A stretch of 64,000 bases of DNA from DATKAS01 sp963773315 (GTDB lineage Bacteria; Actinomycetota; Acidimicrobiia; Acidimicrobiales; DATKAS01). Position 1 is the first letter of the stretch; every line of letters starts with the position of its first letter. Under the pieces are notes generated by a model. It saw nothing but the letters and a program-made list of their open reading frames with translations, was not told where the DNA came from and ran no database searches. This document shows, piece after piece, positions 56,956 through 64,000 of this stretch. Location: NCBI GenBank assembly GCA_963773315.1, contig CAVZAF010000003.1, positions 124,001 to 188,000 on the forward strand. The letters run 5' to 3'. The position numbers and the translations under genes are program-made.

Positions 56956-57798
56956 ATGGCGACCCCGCAGCGCATCGACGATCACAAGGCCGACCTGACC
57001 CCCGCCGAGCGCCGGGTCGCCGACGTCGTGCTGCGCGAGCCCGAGCGCGTCGCGTTCGGCACGGTTGCGGAGGTCGCCGAGCGGGCGCACACGAGCGGCG
57101 CGACCGTCGTGCGCCTCGCAACCAAGCTCGGCTTCGAGGGCTTCGTCGGCCTTCAGGCTGACGTCCAAGAAGAGCTCTCCAGCCGGTTGCGCCCCGCAGC
57201 CGATCGCATCCGCAAGGTGCCCACCTCCGATCCGATCGAGCGCGCGACGGCGATCGAGGTCGGCAACGTCACGGCCACGCTGCGCGCCGTCGACCCCGAC
57301 GTCCTCGACCAGGCGGCCCGGCACCTCGCCGATCTGAAGCGGCGCGTATGGGTGCTGCCGGCCGACGCGTCGCGCGGTGCGGCGTTGCTCTTCGCCGATC
57401 AGCTCGGCTTGCTGCGCGCCGACGTCCACCTCCTCGACGGCCCGGATCCCCGCCTTGCCCGTCACCTCGCCGACTTGAGACGGGGCGATGCGCTCGTCGC
57501 CCTCGACTTCCGCCGTTACGAGCGCTGGGTGGTGTCGACGGTGAGTCGCGCTGCTGACGCCGGGGCTCGCGTCGTCGCCGTCACCGACAGCGCTCTGTCG
57601 CCCCTCGCCGATCGCGCCGAGGCGACGCTCGTCGTTCGGGCCGAGGGATCAGGTCCGTTCGACAGTCACACCGGCATGATCGCGGTCCTCAACCTCCTCG
57701 TCACCGCGGTCGCGGCGCGCCTGCGACGCTCTGCGACCGACCGGCTCGATCGGGTCGAAGCGGCCTGGCACGACAGCCTCCTCGACCGCACGTCCTGA
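56956..57798 (+). CDS. MurR/RpiR family transcriptional regulator
   Basis: 280 residues from ATG 56956. The HTH_6 domain is DLTPAERRVADVVLREPERV, FGTVAEVAERAHTSGATVVR and LATKLGFEGFVGLQADVQEE. The SIS sugar-phosphate-binding domain follows (VWVLPADASRGAALLFADQL; DALVALDFRRYERWVVSTVS; VVAVTDSALSPLADRAEATL). The frame is open 23 residues further upstream, but ATG after the operator is the normal start. In Actinobacteria some RpiR proteins control amino acid or GABA use. Confidence 0.9.
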   Translation: MATPQRIDDHKADLTPAERRVADVVLREPERVAFGTVAEVAERAHTSGATVVRLATKLGFEGFVGLQADVQEELSSRLRPAADRIRKVPTSDPIERATAIEVGNVTATLRAVDPDVLDQAARHLADLKRRVWVLPADASRGAALLFADQLGLLRADVHLLDGPDPRLARHLADLRRGDALVALDFRRYERWVVSTVSRAADAGARVVAVTDSALSPLADRAEATLVVRAEGSGPFDSHTGMIAVLNLLVTAVAARLRRSATDRLDRVEAAWHDSLLDRTS

Positions 57799-57815
57799 CG
57801 TCGTCACGCCCTAGC

Positions 57816-59418
57816 GTGCCCGCGGTGGCAGAGCCGCTCGTCCCGTTCACAACTCGGTTCGCGCCGACCGCGATGGTGTCGACGATCGACCACCTCGCGA
57901 CCGAAGCCGGGCTCGGCCTGCTGCGCGACGGCGGCAGCGCGGCCGACGCGGCGATCGCGGCGAACGCGGTGCTCGCGGTCGTGGCTCCGAACCTCTGCGG
58001 AATGGGCGGCGATCTCTTCGCACTCGTGTCGCGAGACGACGCGGCACCAGCGACCCTGAACGCGGCGGGGCGCGCGGGGTCGGGCGCCGATGCGGCGCGG
58101 CTCCGGGCCGAGGGCTTCGTCGAGATGCCGTTCAAGGAAGACATCCGCTCGGTGACGGTGCCTGGCTGTGTCGACGGATGGCTCGCGCTCCACGAGCGCT
58201 TCGGGCGACTCGGTCTCGATCGCGTGCTCGCTCCCGCGATCGGTTACGCCCGGAACGGGTTCCCCGCGTCGCCCATGCTCGCGGCGTCGATCCCGGTGCT
58301 TCCGGCGCTGCCGGGATCGGAGGATCTGCGCGGCCCCACCGGCCAGCGCGCGCCCGGCGAGGCGATCCGGAGACCGGGCGTCGCCCGTGCGCTCGATGCG
58401 ATCGTCTCGGACGGGCGGGCGGGGTTCTACGAAGGCGAGTTCGGCGAAGGGCTCCTGAAGCTGGGCAACGGCGAGTACGCCCTGCCCGACTTCGAGAGCC
58501 CGGGAGCACGATGGGTCGACCCGATCAGCGTCGAGGCGTTCGGTCACATCCTCTGGGGAGTCCCGCCGAGCTCGCAGGGCTACCTCTTCCTGTCGAGCGC
58601 GTGGATCGCCGACGGCCTGCCACTTCCGGACGACGCCGACGACCCGCTCTGGGCGCACTTGCTGATCGAGGCGTCGAAGCAGGCGGGCCATGACCGCCCC
58701 GCGGTGCTGCACGACGCGGCCGAGGGCCGCGCACTCGTGAGCACCGACCGCCTCGCGCCGCGTTCGCGGAGCGATCGACGTCGACCGTGCGTCCCATCTC
58801 CGTGTGGGCGTGAGAGCCGGCGACACGACCGCGCTGTGCGTCGTCGACGGCGACGGCGTCGGCGTGTCGCTCATCCAGTCGAACGCCTCGGGCTTCGGGA
58901 GCCACCTCTTCGAGCCGTCGACGGGCATCAACCTGCACAACCGCGGGCTCGGCTTCTCGGTGGAGGAGGGGCACCCGGCGGAGTACGCGCCGGGACGACA
59001 ACCGCCACATACGCTCACTCCCGCGATGGTCACCGACCTCGACGGCCGGCTCGCCGCGGTGCTCGGCACGATGGGCGGCGACTCGCAGCCGCAGATCCTC
59101 TTGCAGATCCTGGCCCGCACGTTCGGCCTCGGCGAGTCACCATCCCGCGCGATCGCAGCAGGACGGTTCCGGCTGTCGGCAAAGGAGCAGACCACGGGCT
59201 TCGCGATCTGGACCGACTCCGCGGGCACCGCCGTGGCCCTCGAAGGGCACGCGCCCTCCGCGTGGGCGGGCGGGCTCACTGCCCTCGGCCACGAGGTCGC
59301 CACCACCCCAGCGTTCGACCACGGCTTCGGTCATGCCCACCTCATCGTCGTCGCCGACGGACATCTCGCCGGTGCCGCCGACCCGCGCGCCCGAACGGGT
59401 CTCTGCTCCGGGCTGTAG
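57816..59418 (+). CDS. Gamma-glutamyltransferase family protein (one frameshift)
   Basis: Ntn-hydrolase precursor of about 534 residues. VSTIDHLATEAGLGLLRDGG, SAADAAIAANAVLAVVAPNL, CGMGGDLFALV and SVTVPGCVDGWLALHERFG are in the large subunit. GDTTALCVVDGDGVGVSLIQ contains the autoprocessing Thr. GTMGGDSQPQILLQIL is in the small subunit. One frame break near 58765 in the linker is fixable by one base. Downstream of RpiR by 17 bases, so it may feed glutamyl amines to the divergent catabolic operon. Confidence 0.88.
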
Positions 59419-59446
59419 CGGCGCTAAAGGCCCCCGGCCGCCGCTA
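59416..59446 (+). terminator. Hairpin overlapping the gamma-glutamyltransferase stop
   Basis: TAGCGGCG, whose first three bases are the stop codon, pairs exactly with CGCCGCTA at 59439-59446 over a 15-base loop. A second pairing (AGGCCC with GGGCCT) overlaps it. No U-tract, so termination strength is uncertain. Confidence 0.5.
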
Positions 59447-59484
59447 GGGCCTCTGAGCAGGGCGAACGACCGGCGGCGCTGGTG

Positions 59485-59990
59485 CTACTCCGCGAGAAGT
59501 CCGCGCGCTTGCGGCGCGTCCTCCGCCCACGCCCGCTCTACGGCGGCTCGAGTCACGTCCTCGTCGTTCGGCCACAGGTGCGCATAGACGGCGAGCGTCT
59601 CCATCGGGCTGGCATGCCCCAGCCGGTCCTGAACGGACTTGACCGAGCAGCCCCCGGCGATGAGCAGGCTCGCGAAATGGTGCCGCAGGCTGTGGCTCGT
59701 CGTGCCCTCCGGCAGGCCCGCCGCCCTCGCCGCTTTCGCGAACTCCGGAGCGAGCCGGTTCCGTGACCAGCCGCCGCCCGCGCTGTTCACGAAGACGAGC
59801 CCGGACGGCGCCGGAGGCCACCCGCGCGAGGTGCGCGGCGAGAGCGTCGAGGACGACGCCGGGCGCCGGGCACCGTCCGATGCGAGCTCTCGGTCTTCGG
59901 CGGCCCGAACTCGGGCGGCCGCTCCTGAGCTGTCGGATTGGCGCTGACCGCGAGTCGAGGCGACGGCATCGACATCACCGACATACCCAC
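59485..59990 (-). pseudogene. Tyrosine recombinase (phage-type integrase), C-terminal part, broken
   Basis: The last 100 residues are intact: LVFVNSAGGGWSRNRLAPEF, TTSHSLRHHFASLLIAGGCS (HxLRH) and VQDRLGHASPMETLAVYAHL (His and catalytic Tyr). Upstream, in another frame, PPEFGPPKTESSHRTVP is the beta-hairpin Lys region, preceded by a VGDVDA remnant. The first catalytic Arg and the arm- and core-binding domains are not recognisable, so the gene is truncated or heavily frameshifted. It marks a formerly integrated element that begins here and extends right. Confidence 0.75.
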
Positions 59991-60304
59991 TCCCCTGACC
60001 ACCTACCGGCCGATACCGGGTTTGCTTCTTGAGATTTCCGGGCGGTCCGTCGGGTGTGGGGTGGTGGTGCCCGTTGGGGAGCGCCTTCACTATCGCCCGC
60101 GGGCCGCAGGTCACGTCCCCAACGGCGGACTCCGTTGGGATCAACTTCGCAGGCGGCAACGCCCTTGCGAGTCGCCGCCGTGTGGGACGCCGCCTCGCTG
60201 ACCGAATTCGCGGCGAGGGTATCGAGCGAGGTCGGGGATCCCCGCCCGGATCGGCACCGGCCTCGCTCGCCCAAGGCACGATCGGTACTTGCACAAGCCG
60301 GTGC

Positions 60305-60322
60305 ATGAGTCGGACGACTCAT
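60305..60322. repeat. Inverted repeat ATGAGTCG-GA-CGACTCAT
   Basis: An exact 8-bp inverted repeat with a 2-base centre, ten bases before the first 49-bp direct repeat. TGCAC and GTGCA, a further inverted pair, flank it on the left. Operator-like or recombination-arm-like. Confidence 0.6.
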
Positions 60323-60331
60323 CGAGAAAGT

Positions 60332-60380
60332 GCCGTGCACGCGCGCCGAGTGCATCGGTTCGAGGATTTCGCCGCGCTGA
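60332..60380. repeat. 49-bp direct repeat, copy 1
   Basis: Begins GCCGTGCACGCGCGCCGAG and ends CGCCGCGCTGA. Identical to the copy at 61280-61328 except at three positions. The copies are 948 bases apart. Confidence 0.85.
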
Positions 60381-60738
60381 CTAGGGCGGCCACTGTCGAA
60401 GCTCGGCAGCAGCCCGCCGCTGGCGGTGGAGTTGGAGTTGGGGCGGCGAACGGCGGGCCGCTGCTGTGGGTGGGCAGTGCAGGAGCGTTCCTCGTGCGTC
60501 ATAACACGCGACATCTACCGATGGACCGGCCCTCGCGACAGCGCGACGCTCTCACCCGATTCTGAACCCCCCGGGTCGGGGGCCGATGAGGCGGGCGGTT
60601 CTCGACCGCAGTCAGTCGATGAGGCCACGGCGGGGGAGTCGTCGGTCCGGTCGAGAGCCCGTCCCTCGCGTCGACGGACCTCGACAACGGGCTCGTGCAC
60701 GCGGCGATGCGTCGGCTCGAGGCTGCCGCCGAGATAGG

Positions 60739-60768
60739 GAGGACCCGCCGGGCGCCCGGCGGGTCCTC
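60739..60768. terminator. Perfect 30-bp GC palindrome
   Basis: The 15-base arm GAGGACCCGCCGGGC is followed at once by its exact complement. It would form a very stable hairpin in RNA, or a cruciform in DNA. It could be a terminator for either direction; no U-tract follows. Confidence 0.6.
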
Positions 60769-61053
60769 ATGTCAGGGAGATGGCGGAATCCCCTTAACGG
60801 CGGAAAACGGTAGTTGACCTCTCCGTCACGCCCAAGGCGCCCTGGCGCCCGATCAGCGCGACACTCACGACTGTGCGGCCCGTCCTTACGCACGGCTTCG
60901 GGGGCTGGAACGGGCGGGCTGCACCACGTGGCGTCGCCCGTTGCACATCGCGCGGCGGCCCAGCTCGCCGTCGGCACCGACCAGGGCGAACCGGCCGACG
61001 TCCGGCGCGTTCCCGCGTGACAACCACGCTCTGTGGCTTTACCCTCACACTTG

Positions 61054-61153
61054 CTACGGGCGGAAGCGGCGGGAGGCGCGGCGGACCGGCGAGAGGTCCG
61101 CAGTCGGAGGGAACGTTCGAAGACACCGGTTCGACTCCGGCGTCCGTAGCCCA
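61054..61153 (+). other. tRNA-like fold, probably degenerate
   Basis: CTACGGGCG (61054-61062) pairs with CGTCCGTAG (61141-61149) over nine positions with one G-U, and CCCA follows. Inside are GCGGACC/GGTCCGC around a 7-base loop GGCGAGA, and a T-arm-like CCGG-TTCGACT-CCGG. The loop lacks U33, and the fifth T-stem pair is an A-C mismatch. At about 96 bases it resembles a long-variable-arm tRNA, possibly an attachment-site remnant. Confidence 0.3.
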
Positions 61154-61279
61154 ACCCTGCGGGTGGAGCGCGATCGTGCACCCCGCCCTTTCGGTGAGGG
61201 TCGCCGACACCATCGTGACCGTCGCGCGGCTCTCCAGCACGCGCGGTGACGTCGTCGCGTCGACCGTGCTGTCGAAGGC

Positions 61280-61328
61280 GCCGTGCACGCGCGCCGAGTG
61301 CATCGGCTCGAGGATGACGCCGCGCTGA
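61280..61328. repeat. 49-bp direct repeat, copy 2
   Basis: Second copy of the repeat at 60332-60380, with three substitutions. It ends 45 bases before the start of the LPVTG protein gene. Confidence 0.85.
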
Positions 61329-61373
61329 ACAACGTTGCATTAGAGGGAGTGCCGCAGCGGGAAGACTGCCGGC

Positions 61374-62222
61374 ATGGCTGACTGCGTCCTGCCCGTGACG
61401 GGAAGCAACCCCATGCTGGTCGTGCTGGCGGTCCTCGCGGTGGCAACCGGAGTCGCGCTCGTGCTCGGCGTGCGCCGACGCGGACTCGGAGGCGGTGCGG
61501 CCGTTGTGATCGCGTTCGCGCTCGCAGCCGGAGCGCTCGTGGTGGGCGACGCGCGCAGGGCCGACGCGCAGGAGTGCCCGCCCTCGACGACCGTGACACC
61601 GACGGCAGCCCCGACGACGGCGCCCACAACGACAACCGCGACGACCACGACGACGGCGGCCACGACAACGACTGGAGCGACGACAACCTCGCCACCCTCG
61701 ACCCCGCAGGTGTTCCCGACGGTACCGACGACCGTGGCCACCACGACGACGGTCGCGGTGCCGGACCTGACTCCGGCCGTCTCTGGGCCGCAAACCCTGG
61801 TGCTGTTCGGCCCCGACGGTCAGTACACCGTCACGGTGACGAACGTCGGCAACGCCCCGACGAACGGTCAGCCGATGACCTTCACCGTGACCTTCCCGTT
61901 CACGGTCGTCGGGTTCTCCGGCGCACTCATTGACCCGTTCGGCGTGACCAGTACCGACTGGACGGTGTCCGAGGCGCTCGGCACCGCCGGCTCAGCCGGC
62001 AACCCGGGCAGCCCGACCGTGCTGACGTTCACCTCGAACTCTGGGCTGATCATCCCGGCCGGCGCGAGCAGCACCGTGTCGTTCAGCACCGAGTTTCTGG
62101 GAGAGGACGCCGCCGACTTCAGTGTGGACGTCACGCTCCCGAGCGGCATCGGCGGCGAGACCAACGGCACGAACAACACGACGTCGTATCCCGTGACGAT
62201 CGTCATACCCGCGCCCGGCTGA
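61374..62222 (+). CDS. Surface protein with LPVTG sorting-like signal at the N terminus
   Basis: 282 residues. MADCVLPVTGSNP is followed by a hydrophobic helix (MLVVLAVLAVATGVALVLG) and VRRRG, exactly the layout of a C-terminal sortase signal but at residues 6-37. A second hydrophobic segment (GAAVVIAFALAAGALVVG) ending DARRADAQ looks like a signal peptide. A Thr/Ala-rich linker then leads to an Ig-like/DUF11-type domain (GQYTVTVTNVGNAPTNGQPM; TFTVTFPFTVVGFSG) to the end. If translation starts at the internal GTG before RRRG, it is an ordinary secreted protein. Confidence 0.72.
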   Translation: MADCVLPVTGSNPMLVVLAVLAVATGVALVLGVRRRGLGGGAAVVIAFALAAGALVVGDARRADAQECPPSTTVTPTAAPTTAPTTTTATTTTTAATTTTGATTTSPPSTPQVFPTVPTTVATTTTVAVPDLTPAVSGPQTLVLFGPDGQYTVTVTNVGNAPTNGQPMTFTVTFPFTVVGFSGALIDPFGVTSTDWTVSEALGTAGSAGNPGSPTVLTFTSNSGLIIPAGASSTVSFSTEFLGEDAADFSVDVTLPSGIGGETNGTNNTTSYPVTIVIPAPG

Positions 62223-62233
62223 GAAAGCGAAAA

Positions 62234-62259
62234 CCCCGCCCACGGCGGACGGGGCGGGG
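62234..62259 (-). terminator. GC hairpin, intrinsic-terminator-like on the minus strand
   Basis: CCCCGCCC and GGGCGGGG pair over a 10-base loop, 11 bases after the stop of the LPVTG gene. On the minus strand the stem is followed by TTTT, fitting a Rho-independent terminator; on the plus strand it can still block. The remaining sequence to the WhiB start at 62455 shows no gene. Confidence 0.65.
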
Positions 62260-62454
62260 CCAGAGGGGGGCGTCGTTGGCGACAGCCGCACGAAGGCGAC
62301 GCTCGCCCTTCCGGCGACCCGCGGGGTGGATGCCTCCGTTCTCCAGCGCTGCCCCGCCCGGACGTTTTGCGGCTCCCTGACGGCCGTACAGGGCCTCTCT
62401 CGCCGGCCCTCGTCGCGCAACGGCTGCTGTTGCGCGGGGCAGAATGCTGCAGCG

Positions 62455-62792
62455 ATGGATTGGGCGCAGTACACCGGCGACCCGGCCGAAGTGTTCGCGG
62501 CCTTTGCCGGGCTGCTCGAGCGGCCGGCATGGCATGCCGACGCGGCGTGCCGGGAGCATCCCGAGGTCGACTGGTTCCCCGAGCGCGGCGACGACCAGGG
62601 GCCCGCGAAGGCGGTGTGTGCGCGTGCTGCCTCGTGCGCTCCGAGTGTCTCGACGCGGCGATGAGCGAGCGCGCCGTCGGCGTATGGGCCGGCACCAGCG
62701 AGCCGGAGCGGCGCCGCCTGCGCGTCGAGCGCGGCGAGATCGTCGCGTCGAAGCCCTCCGCGGCCCAGTCGCGGCGGCCGTGCCCCGCTTAG
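62455..62792 (+). CDS. WhiB family iron-sulfur regulator (one frameshift)
   Basis: About 112 residues. WHADAACREHPEVDWFPERG supplies the first Cys. AVCACCLVRSECLDAAMSER supplies the C-x2-C-x5-C. GVWAGTSEPERRRLRVERGE is the G(I/V)WAGT turn and basic DNA-contact tail. The frame break lies in a GTGTGTGCG run near 62620, where removing TG gives KAVCACCLVR. A 4Fe-4S binding transcription factor of Actinobacteria. Being in an accessory region, it may be phage-derived like WhiBTM4. Confidence 0.85.
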
Positions 62793-62843
62793 GCGTCGCT
62801 GACGCTCAAAGCACCACCATTCCGAAAACACCTCAACCTCCTC

Positions 62844-63408
62844 ATGCCGACCCTCCAAGCGATCGAGGATCTCGGCGGGTCGGCACGCATCGACGAGATC
62901 GTTCAGCGGGTCGCGAAAGCGGAGGGATTCACCGAGGAGCAGATGGCGCTCCGTCGCAGTCCCGGCCACCACATGGGGGCTGATCGAGTACCGCCTCGCG
63001 TGGGCGAGGAACTACCTGAAGAACATCGACGCGATCGAGAACTCCGCGCGCGGGGTGTGGTCCGTGACTGCGCTGGGTCGCAACATTGCGGACGGAGACG
63101 AAGCGGCAACCCTGGTCAAGGCCAAGATCACTTACCCGAACGGGAAGATCGATATAGGCAAGGACCTGACGGGAAGCGCTAACTACTTCGGGTCGGCACA
63201 CAGCCCGACGATCGGCGCCGACTTCACCCGCGAGGAGCTTCGCGACTTCACCGAAAGGCGGGAGATCCTCTGGGAGTCCGCCACCGCGACGGACGCAGAG
63301 GTCAACGCCCGCGAGGTCGAGCTCATCCGGGCGCATCGCTCGAACGATCCCGCCCTCGGATACAACCGGTGGCCGAAGCCTCAGGCGGAGGAGACCGGGC
63401 TGTTATGA
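62844..63408 (+). CDS. Mrr_N winged-helix/GIY-YIG nuclease fusion (one frameshift)
   Basis: The N-terminal 75 residues are an Mrr N-terminal-type winged helix: MPTLQAIEDLGGSARIDEIV, then EYRLAWARNYLKNIDAIENS and ARGVWSVTALGR. The C-terminal part has ITYPNGKIDIGKDLTGSANY, FGSAHSPTIGADFTREELRD, RREILWESATATDAEVNARE and NDPALGYNRWP. This matches GIY-YIG nucleases, with IDIG in place of IYIG. The frame breaks near 62985. The stop overlaps the HNH gene (ATGA). Likely a restriction or anti-phage nuclease (inference). Confidence 0.68.
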
Positions 63409-63977
63409 GCCGACCCATCGCAGCCGGCGGTCAAGACTCTCTACGCGATGTCCCGAAATCTCTGCTTCTTCACAGGCTGCGAGGAGCATCTAACCGATCC
63501 AACGTGGGCGAGGGTCAAAGGCCAGGGCGCGCACATCAAGGGAGAGAACCCCACCAGCGCTCGCCATGACCCAGATCAGCCGGCTTCCGAGCGTCAGGGC
63601 TTCGGCAACCCAATGCTTCTGTGTCCCAACCATCACAGGGAGATCGACGATCTGAAACCCGAGGCGTATTCCGTCGAATTGCTGCTCGACATGAAGGAGC
63701 GACATCTCTCGCATCAACCGGCGCAGGGGTGGTGCAGCGAGGAACAAGCATGGGAGTTCGCTCGACTGACCATCGTGGAGACCGCGTCTCGGTCGGGACC
63801 GACTCGCTCGCCCCTCTCCTCGAGGACCGCCGGCGCACTCGCGAAGCGAAGAGCATCGCCATGAGGACGGACCCCTACGCGATCAGCGAGGAGAACAGGA
63901 AGTTCCGCCAAGGGCAGGTGGTCCCCGACGACCCCGCGACGCAGAAGCCCGCCGACCCGACGGATGAAGCTGGTTGA
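63405..63977 (+). CDS. HNH nuclease (frameshifts)
   Basis: VKTLYAMSRNLCFFTGCEEH then GAHIKGENPTSARHDPDQP and FGNPMLLCPNHHREIDDLKP is the zinc-bound HNH layout (Cys pair, His-Ile, CPNHH). The ATG overlaps the preceding nuclease stop, but the first 15 codons are one frame off. A second break near 63795 would join the tail SLAPLLEDRRRTREAKSIAM and ending DPTDEAG at 63977. Without that change the frame ends at 63864. Translationally coupled to the GIY-YIG gene. Confidence 0.72.
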
Positions 63978-64000
63978 CCGTTGGGGGTCCGCGCAAAGTC

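Larger units (their letters stand above)
59990..61373. other. Gene-poor accessory stretch
   Basis: About 1.4 kb in which I find no convincing full gene. It holds inverted repeat 60305-60322, a pair of 49-bp direct repeats, the 30-bp palindrome at 60739 and the tRNA-like fold at 61054. A fragment with protein-like composition (SLASTDLDNGLVHAAMRRLE) reads on the plus strand near 60660-60730. A minus-strand open frame of 169 codons (60794-61303) has low-complexity, arginine-rich composition and I do not accept it as a gene. Confidence 0.6.

Noticed and set aside
61054..61153. Functional tRNA-Ser(CGA) or tRNA-Sec
   Set aside because: The loop GGCGAGA lacks U33, there is no UCA anticodon, the D-arm is poor and the T-stem has a mismatch. 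Listed only as a tRNA-like fold.
60794..61303. 169-codon minus-strand frame in the accessory region
   Set aside because: Composition is low-complexity and it runs through the tRNA-like fold and one 49-bp repeat copy. No motif supports it.

Overview
The window is a high-GC, gene-dense stretch of an actinobacterial chromosome. The best fit is an uncultured member of the Acidimicrobiia or a close relative. The evidence is a Pup-proteasome locus (prcA, prcB, pup, dop, ARC/Mpa ATPase), a fused FO synthase FbiC for coenzyme F420, a MarP-type periplasmic protease, a WhiB regulator, a maleylpyruvate-isomerase-fold protein, and DUF3151 and DUF1272 proteins. No rRNA, complete tRNA, CRISPR array or insertion sequence was recognised.

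Layout. 1-5.7 kb: Pup-proteasome operon on the minus strand, with an endonuclease VII-like gene and a GNAT gene inserted between pup and prcB. 6-14.4 kb: ferredoxin (plus strand), then minus-strand MarP, the tRNA T-loop genes trmI-ttuA-ttuB, small membrane proteins, a Lon-domain protein, D-Ala-D-Ala carboxypeptidase and a two-gene ADP-forming acyl-CoA synthetase. 14.5-27 kb: GH84 hexosaminidase, TetR with a palindromic operator and a desaturase, NagA, a FIST sensor protein, transketolase/transaldolase, FbiC and a LOG-family protein. 27-41.6 kb: glycolate oxidase glcDEF, TypA, GH13 glucosidase, RNase D, rhodanese, MobA, UppP, a Thr-rich LPXTG surface protein and a nucleoside hydrolase. 41.6-59.4 kb: phosphatase, M18 peptidase, kinase-like protein, acyl-CoA dehydrogenase, two acyl-CoA ligases, two aldehyde dehydrogenases, a CFA synthase-like methyltransferase, GDPD, and a probable GABA-type transaminase/semialdehyde dehydrogenase operon divergent from an RpiR regulator and gamma-glutamyltransferase. 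59.4-64 kb: accessory region with a broken tyrosine recombinase, long repeats and palindromes, a tRNA-like fold, an unusual protein with an LPVTG motif at its N terminus, WhiB, a winged-helix/GIY-YIG nuclease and an HNH nuclease.

Functional links. Pup, Dop, ARC/Mpa and the 20S core form one degradation machine. TtuB, TtuA and TrmI would make s2T54 and m1A58 in the tRNA T-loop. GH84 and NagA suggest amino-sugar recovery. Acyl-CoA ligases, acyl-CoA dehydrogenase, desaturase and CFA synthase suggest active fatty-acid turnover.

Caution. Many genes, including mpa, tkt and prcA/B, are broken by single-base indels. Most of the breaks I traced are cured by dropping one base and only a few need an added base. 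I treat these as probable residual sequencing insertions and give gene coordinates across the breaks.
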